Shown in pieces: positions 57,067 through 64,000 of a DNA stretch of 64,000 bases; position 1 is the stretch's first letter, and each line of letters opens with the position of its first letter. This DNA is from Maribacter halichondriae (GTDB lineage Bacteria > Bacteroidota > Bacteroidia > Flavobacteriales > Flavobacteriaceae): the NCBI RefSeq assembly GCF_027474825.1, contig NZ_CP107030.1:62001-126000 (forward strand), given 5' to 3'. Both the position numbers and the translations under genes were made by a program. The notes beneath the pieces are model-generated. The model ran no database searches, was not told where the DNA came from, and saw only the letters and a program-made list of their open reading frames with translations.

Positions 57067-57119
57067 TTTTTAATACATTGTATCCTAAAGGAAAAACGTG
57101 CTGACAAGTTGAGCAAAAC

Positions 57120-57748
57120 ATGAAATTTCTCCATAACATTAGTCGAATTGAAGCTTTTAGCGATGCCGTATTTGCATTTGCGGCGACATTATTGGTGGTT
57201 TCCGTGGGATATGAGGAAAGCTCGTCTGTCATAAAAATTGATTGGTTGGTCTTTCTTGGTTTTGGGGTCAGTTTTTTTGTTCTGGTCGCGCTGTGGTGGC
57301 TTCATTATAATTTTTTTAGAAGAACGAACTATATGGATGGTTGGATTATTGCCGTAAACGCCATTCTACTTTTTGTGGTGCTTTACTATATTTTCCCGTT
57401 AAAATCGTTAATCAATTCCATGACGGGATTGCAACGATTGTCCTTTGACGAAATATCATCCTTATTTCAATTATATAGTTTGGGATTTTTGCTAATTTTT
57501 TCTTGCTTCTCCCTAATGTATTATCGAGCTTATAAAAAAACAAGGAATCCAATTTAAATATCGATTTGTTATTCTATGCCCGACACTTCGCGATTTATAT
57601 TCTTGTTTCCTTGATTTCGATGCTAATCGCCAAATCTCAAATTGGAGTCAAATGGGCGTCGCCAGGTCTTATTTATATGCTTTTGGGGCCTTTATGTTAT
57701 TGGCATGGTGTATCCTTTAATAAAAATTTCAAAACAGAAATCTCATGA
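57120..57748 (+). CDS. TMEM175-family potassium channel-like protein (DUF1211), frame broken
   Basis: A reconstructed 209-residue membrane protein of the bacterial TMEM175 family. The hallmark RIEAFSDAVFAFAATLLVV (Arg9, Phe13, Ser14, Asp15) is present, and six membrane segments are visible once the frame is restored. Bacterial TMEM175 homologues are tetrameric K+ leak channels. The frame ends at 57557 because the A7 run 57534-57540 is one A short; with eight A the product continues KKNKESNLNIDLLFYARHFAIYILVSL. The stop overlaps the next ATG in ATGA. Confidence 0.88.
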
Positions 57749-59076
57749 AAAAATGTTTCACGGTAGTATTCTTCATTTTTTGTGTTTGCAGCTATGCACA
57801 AACCGACCAACGCATTTATGATATCATCGATTCGGTCTCCGCTGAACGCATTGAGGCGGATGTGACCCAACTGGCCAATTTTGGCACAAGACATACGCTA
57901 AGCGATACGGTATCGCAAACCCGGGGTATCGGGGCTGCACGTCGATGGATAAAATCCGAATTCGAAAAAACGTCCTCGGCATGCAATGGTTGCCTTGATG
58001 TATTTTATCAAAAAGATTTAGTGGAAAAAGGTACCAATGAACGCATTGTACATGATGTTTGGGTCGTCAATGTGGTCGCCGTTCAAAAAGGAACGAAATA
58101 CCCGAATCGCTATATTATCATGAGTGGGGATATCGATTCACGGGTCAGCGATCCCACGGATTTTACTTCCGAATCCCCTGGTGCAAACGACAACGCGAGT
58201 GGAATGGCGGGTACGTTGGAAGCGGCCCGAGTTCTTTCAAAATACCAGTTCGAGAATAGCATTATCTATGTCGGGCTTTCTGGGGAAGAACAAGGACTCT
58301 TTGGCGGAAAGGGCCTAGCGGCGCATGCCAAGGAAAAAGGATGGGAAATCATCGGCATTCTCAACAACGATATGATCGGAAATATTACAGGGGTCGATGG
58401 CATCACAAGCAGTACCGATTTTAGAATTTTTTCCGAACCTATCCCACCCACCGAAACGGAAAAAGAACGAGCCGCACGCAGATTCTATGGTGGCGAAGTC
58501 GATGGCATATCACGCCAATTGGCTCGCTATGTGCATAAAACGACCAAAGAGTATATGCCCGAAATGAACCCCATGATGATCTATCGATTAGATCGTTTTG
58601 GCCGTGGTGGACATCACCGTCCATTCAATGATGCTGGTTTCCCAGGAATCCGTATCATGGAGGCTCATGAAAATTATACCCAACAGCATCAAGATATTCG
58701 AACCGAAGATGGTATCAACTATGGTGATGTCTTGGAGCATGTCAATTTCGATTATGCCAAAAAACTGACCGCCGTCAATGCCATTAGTCTGGCATCATTG
58801 GCATGGGCACCACCCGCCCCGAAAGAGGTAAAAATAGGAGGTATCGTAGAACCTTCTGCGAAGTTTCAATGGAGCAATGTCGATGGTGCCGTGGGCTACA
58901 AAATACACTGGAGGGACACCACCTCCCCCACTTGGGATCATAGTCGTTATGTCGGTGATGTCACTGAATATACCTTGGATGGCATCGTTATTGATAATTA
59001 TTTCTTCGGGATTTCTTCGGTCGGAAAAGATGGGTTCGAAAGTCCCGTAGTATTTCCAAATGGAGTATTCAGGTAA
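57745..59076 (+). CDS. M28-family zinc aminopeptidase, exported
   Basis: A 443-residue exported metallopeptidase (signal MKKCFTVVFFIFCVCSYAQ). Family M28 ligands are visible: SGDIDSR near 135 replaces the first SGHYDS His with Asp but keeps the Asp of the bridge region, GANDNASGMAGTLEAARVL near 150, LSGEEQGLFGG with the catalytic Glu pair near 180, NNDMIGN near 207 and the C-terminal HRPFNDAGFPGIRIMEAHENY near 290 with a His. A fibronectin-like domain (EPSAKFQWSNVDGAVGYKIHWRD) ends the protein. Cytosolic start overlaps the TMEM175 stop. Confidence 0.88.
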   Translation: MKKCFTVVFFIFCVCSYAQTDQRIYDIIDSVSAERIEADVTQLANFGTRHTLSDTVSQTRGIGAARRWIKSEFEKTSSACNGCLDVFYQKDLVEKGTNERIVHDVWVVNVVAVQKGTKYPNRYIIMSGDIDSRVSDPTDFTSESPGANDNASGMAGTLEAARVLSKYQFENSIIYVGLSGEEQGLFGGKGLAAHAKEKGWEIIGILNNDMIGNITGVDGITSSTDFRIFSEPIPPTETEKERAARRFYGGEVDGISRQLARYVHKTTKEYMPEMNPMMIYRLDRFGRGGHHRPFNDAGFPGIRIMEAHENYTQQHQDIRTEDGINYGDVLEHVNFDYAKKLTAVNAISLASLAWAPPAPKEVKIGGIVEPSAKFQWSNVDGAVGYKIHWRDTTSPTWDHSRYVGDVTEYTLDGIVIDNYFFGISSVGKDGFESPVVFPNGVFR

Positions 59077-59098
59077 AAAGCTCAAAATGACGAGTACT

Positions 59099-59145
59099 AA
59101 ATTCCAATACATCTGTTGGAATTTGGGATTTGTCTATTGGAATTT
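59099..59145. repeat. TTGGAATTT repeat, copy D
   Basis: AAATTCCAA (59099-59107) can pair with TTGGAATTT at 59116-59124 or at 59137-59145. It separates the M28 gene from the M1 gene, 22 bases after the first stop. Same family as the elements at 5053-5133, 9949-10019 and 14786-14836. Confidence 0.65.
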
Positions 59146-59176
59146 TAAAATTTTGACTTCTAAAAATAGGATCGCA

Positions 59177-60796
59177 ATGAAATATGTTTCCTTTTTGTTT
59201 CTAGTGCTAGTCTCAGCATCCGGGTTCACCCAAAATTTTACCGAACAAGACACCCTTCGTGGAAGCATCACTCCAGAACGTGCCTGGTGGGACCTCAATT
59301 ACTATCATTTGGATATCGAGGTAAACCCCGACGAAAAATTTATCACGGGCAGCAATACCATTCGCTATAAGGTTTTGAATACAGAGCAGGAGCTACAGGT
59401 AGATCTGCAGCCACCGCTAAAAATTGAAAAAGTAACCCAAGACGGCAAGGAACTCGATTTCAAATCGAAAATCAATGCCCATTTCGTCAAGTTGGAAAAA
59501 CCGCAAAAAGAAGGAGACTATAATGAAATCGTGGTGCACTATTCCGGTCAACCAAAAGAAGCGGTCAATGCGCCATGGGACGGGGGTTTCTCATGGAAAA
59601 AAGATGAAAACGGGAAACATTTTATCGCGACCTCTTGCCAAGGACTGGGCGCCAGCGTCTGGTGGCCTAATAAAGACCATATGTATGACGAGGTCGATAG
59701 TATGCTAATCAGTGTGAAAGTGCCCAAAGATTTGATGAACGTATCCAATGGGCGACTTCGTAAAATCGAGGAAACGACCGACACCAAAACCTATCATTGG
59801 TTTGTGGGCAATCCCATCAATAATTACGGGGTCAACGTGAACATCGCCGATTACGTGCATTTCGGGGAAACCTATCAAGGCGAACAAGGCCCTTTGACCT
59901 TGGATTACTACGTTTTAAAGTACAATCTTGAAAAAGCCAAGGAACAATTCAAACAAACCCCGATGCTGATGGAAGCCTTCGAACACTGGTTTGGCCCCTA
60001 CCCTTTTTATAAAGATGGTTTTAAACTGGTCGAAGTACCCTATTTGGGCATGGAACACCAAAGCTCCGTCACCTATGGCAATCAATATGGAAACGGGTAT
60101 TTGGGAAAAGATCTCTCAGGTTCGGGCTGGGGACTAAAATTTGATTTTATCATTATTCACGAAGCAGGTCATGAGTGGTTCGCCAATAACATTACTTATA
60201 AAGATGCCGCCGATATGTGGGTGCATGAAGGGTTTACTTCCTATTCCGAAAATCTATATCTAGACTTTCATTACGGCCAAGAAGCAGCCGAGGACTACGT
60301 CATCGGGCTTCGCCAAAATATTCGACACGATCGTCCGGTTATCGGGGCTTATGATGTGAACAATTCAGGGTCGGGCGATATGTACTATAAGGGTTCAAAT
60401 CTTTTACACACCATTCGGCAATTGGTCGATGATGATACAACTTGGCGTCAAATTTTACGCGGACTCAACAAAGATTTTTATCACCAAACCGTTACCACCA
60501 AACAAATCGAAGACTACCTCAGCAAGAAATCAGGACTCGATCTCTCCAAAGTCTTCGACCAATATCTGCGAACCACCGACATACCTGTTTTTGAATATGA
60601 AATGCAAGACGGTAATGTCATCAAATACCGCTATACCAATGTGGTCGATGGCTTTGACATGCCGTTACGGGTTTTTGTGGATGGTGAACCGTTATGGCTG
60701 ACTCCTACCACCGAATGGAAAACGGAAAAAGCAGACCCAAATGCCACTACTTTTAAAGTGGACCGGAATTTTTATGTGGAGAAGAAAGAGCTTTGA
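59177..60796 (+). CDS. M1-family zinc metallopeptidase, exported
   Basis: A 539-residue gluzincin aminopeptidase of family M1. A signal peptide (MKYVSFLFLVLVSASGFTQ) precedes the N-terminal beta domain. Zinc ligands lie in HEAGHEWF (His328, His332) and in HEGFTSYSE (Glu351), with general base Glu329; the substrate-binding GMEHQSS block near 294 takes the place of the canonical GAMEN. The frame is open back to 59060, but that part is the TTGGAATTT repeat, so the ATG at 59177 is used. It lies 100 bases after an M28 peptidase, giving a pair of exported aminopeptidases. Confidence 0.92.
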   Translation: MKYVSFLFLVLVSASGFTQNFTEQDTLRGSITPERAWWDLNYYHLDIEVNPDEKFITGSNTIRYKVLNTEQELQVDLQPPLKIEKVTQDGKELDFKSKINAHFVKLEKPQKEGDYNEIVVHYSGQPKEAVNAPWDGGFSWKKDENGKHFIATSCQGLGASVWWPNKDHMYDEVDSMLISVKVPKDLMNVSNGRLRKIEETTDTKTYHWFVGNPINNYGVNVNIADYVHFGETYQGEQGPLTLDYYVLKYNLEKAKEQFKQTPMLMEAFEHWFGPYPFYKDGFKLVEVPYLGMEHQSSVTYGNQYGNGYLGKDLSGSGWGLKFDFIIIHEAGHEWFANNITYKDAADMWVHEGFTSYSENLYLDFHYGQEAAEDYVIGLRQNIRHDRPVIGAYDVNNSGSGDMYYKGSNLLHTIRQLVDDDTTWRQILRGLNKDFYHQTVTTKQIEDYLSKKSGLDLSKVFDQYLRTTDIPVFEYEMQDGNVIKYRYTNVVDGFDMPLRVFVDGEPLWLTPTTEWKTEKADPNATTFKVDRNFYVEKKEL

Positions 60797-60896
60797 TTCA
60801 CAAAAAAAACAGCTACAATTGGGCAACTCATCAATAATGTAGTGATCATGTCATCAAAAAATACTAATTTTTAAGAATTAATAAAAGTCAAAAAAA

Positions 60897-61307
60897 ATGA
60901 AAATCAAACCATTCATCCTCACCCTCGGTGCTATCGCAATCCTTAGCAGTTTCCAATCGACTACGCCAAAAGATAATTCCGAAATTAAAAAGGGAATGAT
61001 CAAAGTAACGCTTCTCTATCCCAACGGGGAAGGGAAAACATTCGACATGGACTACTATTCCAATAAGCATATGCCAATGGTGGCAAGTTTATTGGGCGAT
61101 TCATTAAAATTGTTAGCAATCGATAAGGGACTAGCCGGCAGGACGCCCGAGGAACAAATTCCATACCTGGCCATTGGGTATTTATACTTTGACAAACTTT
61201 CGGCCTATGAAAATTCTTTCGGCCCAAATGCGGAAAAAATCGTCGGTGATATTCCTAATTATACCAATATTCAACCTGTTGTACAAATTAGTGAGATAGT
61301 TGAATGA
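60897..61307 (+). CDS. EthD-family protein with N-terminal signal segment
   Basis: A 136-residue protein. Residues 1-20 form a signal or anchor (MKIKPFILTLGAIAILSSFQ). The rest is a dimeric ferredoxin-like EthD domain: IKVTLLYPNGEGKTFDMDYYSNKHMPMVASLLGDSLK near 35-72, with the conserved DxDYYxxKHMP, and FGPNAEKIVGDIPNYTNIQPVVQISEI at the end. The family is loosely tied to ether or polyketide degradation; an exported version is less common. It stands alone between an M1 peptidase gene and an inverted-repeat region. Confidence 0.82.
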   Translation: MKIKPFILTLGAIAILSSFQSTTPKDNSEIKKGMIKVTLLYPNGEGKTFDMDYYSNKHMPMVASLLGDSLKLLAIDKGLAGRTPEEQIPYLAIGYLYFDKLSAYENSFGPNAEKIVGDIPNYTNIQPVVQISEIVE

Positions 61308-61415
61308 CCGAGCAAATGACGGGGCTCATGCATGATTGCTGGTTAGTGGCCAAGGTGTAACCATAATTTTTTGAATCCACGTTCCCGTAGGTGAGATTTG
61401 ACTTCAATCCAGTAT

Positions 61416-61488
61416 TTAGAGGGCTCCTCCCTTGATATCAAGGGAGGTTGATTCGCTTTAGCGAAGACGGAGGGATTGACCCTCAAAG
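61416..61488. repeat. Palindromic repeat region
   Basis: A perfect 22-base palindrome at 61426-61447 (half-site CCTCCCTTGAT) is followed by a hairpin TTCGCT (61452-61457) with AGCGAA (61460-61465), then a GGGATTGACCCTC tail near 61473-61485 that roughly mirrors the GAGGGCTCCTCCC at the left. The style matches the elements at 1651-1696 and 21717-21851. It sits between convergent genes and may end both transcripts. Confidence 0.6.
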
Positions 61489-61500
61489 ACTAGGCCGTGT

Positions 61501-64000
61501 TCATTCAAACTTTCTTCCTGGCGTATAAGGCGCCCCCGCTGCCTCAAGGGCGGCTTCAAAAGTTTCCAATTCCTTAAAATAATTCACTAGATCGCCACGA
61601 AACTTCCCAAAATCGGTTTCAGCAATTTCGATGTTCTTTATTTGGGTTTCTGTTGGGGCTTGGCGGGTTTCCCAATGGCCATAAGCGACCCCACCGACGC
61701 GCGATTGAATCGATGGCTCGGTTGCCTCGTTGAATTTTTGACGCATGGGATCACTATACAATTCCGCTCGCAAATCTGATAATTTTTTATCCAAGGTGCT
61801 CAATCGTTCAAAAAGCTCGGGCTTTGCATTTGGGGTTTCCAACAGGGCCGCTTTCATGTGTTTCAACCGATTGCCCGCTTCGCCGAGTTGCCTTCCGGCA
61901 CTTGAAAGCCGCCGTAAGAGTTCACTTGTTTTTTGTTGAAATTCGGCTACGGCATTAAAATCCGTTCCCTCAACCGTATTCGGCACAGGTTTTACGGTAA
62001 ACTCTTGAGCGGCTCCTTGTGATTGTAGGTTTCCATTTTGGGCAATAAAAAGTTCCACCGAGTATTTTCCGGGGGCGACCAATGGCCCTTCGGCCTCTCC
62101 AGCCCAAGGTGGCCTAAATTCAGGCTCTGTCAATTCAATGGGATTTGGTGCGGGAAGTTTTAAATCCCAATTCGTACGGTGCAATCCCTTTTTGGCGGTG
62201 CCTTTTACCCAACGAATCGCATTGCCATTGGCATTCTTGACCAACAACAATACCTGCGGTTCATTTTCTTTGGCTTCATCGTTCAATCGTTCCCATCCCG
62301 GGAAGGGTATACTCAGATTCTTTTCACGCAAGGCTTTTTCAGAATCTTTACGCTGGGCCTTCGTAGTCTTTGGAACCTCATTCAAATAGTAAGTGAACAC
62401 AGCTCCAAACGGCGGATTTTCAGTCCTGAAACTCGTAGTCCCTTGCCCGGGCATTCCTTTGGCCTGCATGGGTGCGCTAGGCACATACCACCAAGCATCA
62501 CGCACGGAAAAAAGCATGTTCGACTTTTCATTTATGGCGTTGCTTAGTTCCCGTAATGGAGAATAATCGTCTAAGACATAAAAACCGCGTCCAAAAGTGG
62601 CCCCGACCAAATCATTATCCCTTTGGTGTAATTGCAGATCCCGAAAGGCAATAGTAGGCACTCCGCCATCCAACTTGATCCAATTTGTTCCTTTATTGGG
62701 CGAAAAATAGATACCGTATTCTGTTCCGACAAAGAGTAGGTTTTCATTGATATGATCTTGTTTCAAGACCCATACGATGGTTCCGGCAGGCAAATCACCT
62801 GAAATCGATTTCCAAGTGCGACCGCGATCTATGCTCATAAAAACATAGGGGCTAAAATCGCCGAATTTATGCGAATCCGCAACGGCAAAAACGGTATTGG
62901 CATCGTGCTTTGAAGCCTCGATATCATTGATAAACGAACGTGCCCGTACTTTGGGAAGTGCTCCACTTTTTCGCCAATTTTGGCCACCATCTTCACTTAC
63001 GTGAATCAGACCGTCATCGGATCCCGTATAAAGCAGCCCTTCGACCTTAGGCGATTCTTCGATGGAAGTCAAGGTCGCGTATTTCGACATGGCACCCGTA
63101 TCATACAGCGCATCGGAGCTCCAGACCCGATTGTCCATGGTTTCCAATTCGTAGCGATTCGTATCTGTCGTAAGATCTTTGCTGATGGGGGTCCACGAAT
63201 TTCCTTTATTCTCGCTGCCCCATACCCTTTGAGAACCAAAGTATAGGCGTTCATGGTTATGTGGACTGATCAACAGAGGACTATCCCAATTCCATCGTTC
63301 GGGCGCGTCACCGGGCGCGGCTTGGGGTTTGATGTTCAGCACCTCTTCACTGCGTCGATCCAAACGGTGCAGTTCGCCTTGTTGAATTTCCATATAGACA
63401 ATATTAGGGTCCTCTGGATCAAAGGCGGAATTGTAACCGTCGGCTCCTAGCGGTACGTACCAATCTTGATTTCGTACGCCCTCGGTGTTCATGGTCCGTG
63501 ACGGGCCTATCAAAGTGCCAAGATCCTGTGCTCCCCCGACAATGTTGTAAAACGGTTCGGCGTTGTCAAGTCCCAATTTGTAAAACTGTGAAATAGGGAG
63601 GTTCGGAAAATGCCGCCACGTAGTGCCCTCATCAAAAGTTTCATATAGTCCACCATCAGTACCTGCCAGCAAATGCTTGCCATTATCAGGATCGATCCAC
63701 AAGGCGTGATTATCGCTATGCTTTTCGCGCCCGGTGCCCAAGACCTTGAACTGGTTCCCTCCATCACGAGTAACATGGATAAAAACATCCATCTGATACA
63801 CCAAATCGGGATTTACAGGGGAAGCCTCAATTTCCTGATAGTAGTGAGGGCCCGTTCCTCCCGAGGTATAACTATTCTGTTTTTTCCAGCTTTCTCCTTT
63901 ATCGATGGATTTGTAAAAACCTTTTTCATCATCCCCTGCTTCAATGGTGGCATATACCAGTTCAGGATCTGCCGGAGTTACGGCAAGACCTATTTTTCCA
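61501..64000 (-). CDS. BNR/VPS10-like beta-propeller protein, 5' end outside window
   Basis: At least 830 residues of a large exported-type protein that continues past the right edge; no start codon is assigned because the frame stays open to base 64000. Repeated sialidase/sortilin blades such as DNGKHLLAGTDGGLYETFDEGTTWRHF, ENKGNSWTPIS, DGLIHVSEDGGQNWRKSG, DRGRTWKSIS and NKGTNWIKL cover the first two thirds. The C-terminal third is a beta-sandwich-like region followed by a coiled-coil stretch. Such proteins are labelled glycosyl hydrolases in Bacteroidota without proof. No frame break was seen in this gene. Confidence 0.85.
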   Translation of the reverse strand, partial: GKIGLAVTPADPELVYATIEAGDDEKGFYKSIDKGESWKKQNSYTSGGTGPHYYQEIEASPVNPDLVYQMDVFIHVTRDGGNQFKVLGTGREKHSDNHALWIDPDNGKHLLAGTDGGLYETFDEGTTWRHFPNLPISQFYKLGLDNAEPFYNIVGGAQDLGTLIGPSRTMNTEGVRNQDWYVPLGADGYNSAFDPEDPNIVYMEIQQGELHRLDRRSEEVLNIKPQAAPGDAPERWNWDSPLLISPHNHERLYFGSQRVWGSENKGNSWTPISKDLTTDTNRYELETMDNRVWSSDALYDTGAMSKYATLTSIEESPKVEGLLYTGSDDGLIHVSEDGGQNWRKSGALPKVRARSFINDIEASKHDANTVFAVADSHKFGDFSPYVFMSIDRGRTWKSISGDLPAGTIVWVLKQDHINENLLFVGTEYGIYFSPNKGTNWIKLDGGVPTIAFRDLQLHQRDNDLVGATFGRGFYVLDDYSPLRELSNAINEKSNMLFSVRDAWWYVPSAPMQAKGMPGQGTTSFRTENPPFGAVFTYYLNEVPKTTKAQRKDSEKALREKNLSIPFPGWERLNDEAKENEPQVLLLVKNANGNAIRWVKGTAKKGLHRTNWDLKLPAPNPIELTEPEFRPPWAGEAEGPLVAPGKYSVELFIAQNGNLQSQGAAQEFTVKPVPNTVEGTDFNAVAEFQQKTSELLRRLSSAGRQLGEAGNRLKHMKAALLETPNAKPELFERLSTLDKKLSDLRAELYSDPMRQKFNEATEPSIQSRVGGVAYGHWETRQAPTETQIKNIEIAETDFGKFRGDLVNYFKELETFEAALEAAGAPYTPGRKFE

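Overview
The window looks like a chromosomal segment of a flavobacterium (Bacteroidota, family Flavobacteriaceae, probably marine). Grounds: Bacteroidota-type promoters (TTTG-N19-TAnnTTTG upstream of rpmH), a type IX secretion (gliding-motility type B) C-terminal domain, a DUF4199 protein, an ECF sigma factor followed by a membrane protein and an 'ECF sensor' protein, few Shine-Dalgarno sites, and a DUF1080 lipoprotein beside a sulfatase. Genus cannot be settled from the sequence. No rRNA, tRNA, CRISPR array, transposase or prophage was seen.

Layout. 1-3.1 kb: divergent zwf and gnd (oxidative pentose phosphate pathway). 3.1-4.1 kb: an AT-rich orphan gene with a possible zinc-binding Cys/His set. 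4.1-9.4 kb: a small glycan-related patch (DUF1080 lipoprotein, sulfatase, GH10 xylanase-like lipoprotein, serine hydrolase); two related REP-like hairpin pairs flank the DUF1080-sulfatase part. 9.6-13.1 kb: GIY-YIG-like protein, carB, rpmH. 13.3-22.3 kb: DUF6263 and TPR proteins, lytic transglycosylase, alpha/beta hydrolase, small GNAT, mtaB, a secreted four-repeat protein, a GlmU-like nucleotidyltransferase, rpmE2. 22.4-36.5 kb: DUF4199, GT2 glycosyltransferase, a T9SS cargo protein, phosphohexomutase, ABC exporter, ECF sigma operon, secreted proteins, rRNA m5C methyltransferase, AbgB-like amidohydrolase. 36.7-40.5 kb: purL. 40.6-48.7 kb: fatty-acid degradation (acyl-CoA synthetase, MarR regulator, FadB-type and FadA-type enzymes, acyl-CoA dehydrogenase). 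48.8-54.4 kb: PLP decarboxylase, GH15 and trehalose synthase/phosphatase. 54.4-64 kb: TolB/NTF2-like fusion, MFS transporter, TMEM175-type channel, M28 and M1 peptidases, EthD-like protein and a partial BNR/VPS10 beta-propeller protein.

A dominant technical feature is that thirteen otherwise normal genes, including the core genes carB and purL, are broken by seventeen single-base indels. All lie in homopolymers; sixteen are missing bases and one is an extra base. This pattern points to consensus sequencing error rather than pseudogenes, so the genes are annotated here as whole reconstructed loci, with the break position given in each entry.

The most interesting biological signal is a palindromic repeat of about 128 bases carried in frame inside purL, at the linker before the glutaminase domain (39581-39708). 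It is translated, in the manner of Rickettsia palindromic elements, and a relative of it lies between genes at 30398-30463. Other points of note are a perfect 24-base palindrome overlapping the promoter of the MarR gene that heads the beta-oxidation operon, a dispersed TTGGAATTT hairpin family with four copies at gene ends, and the AT-rich orphan gene next to gnd.
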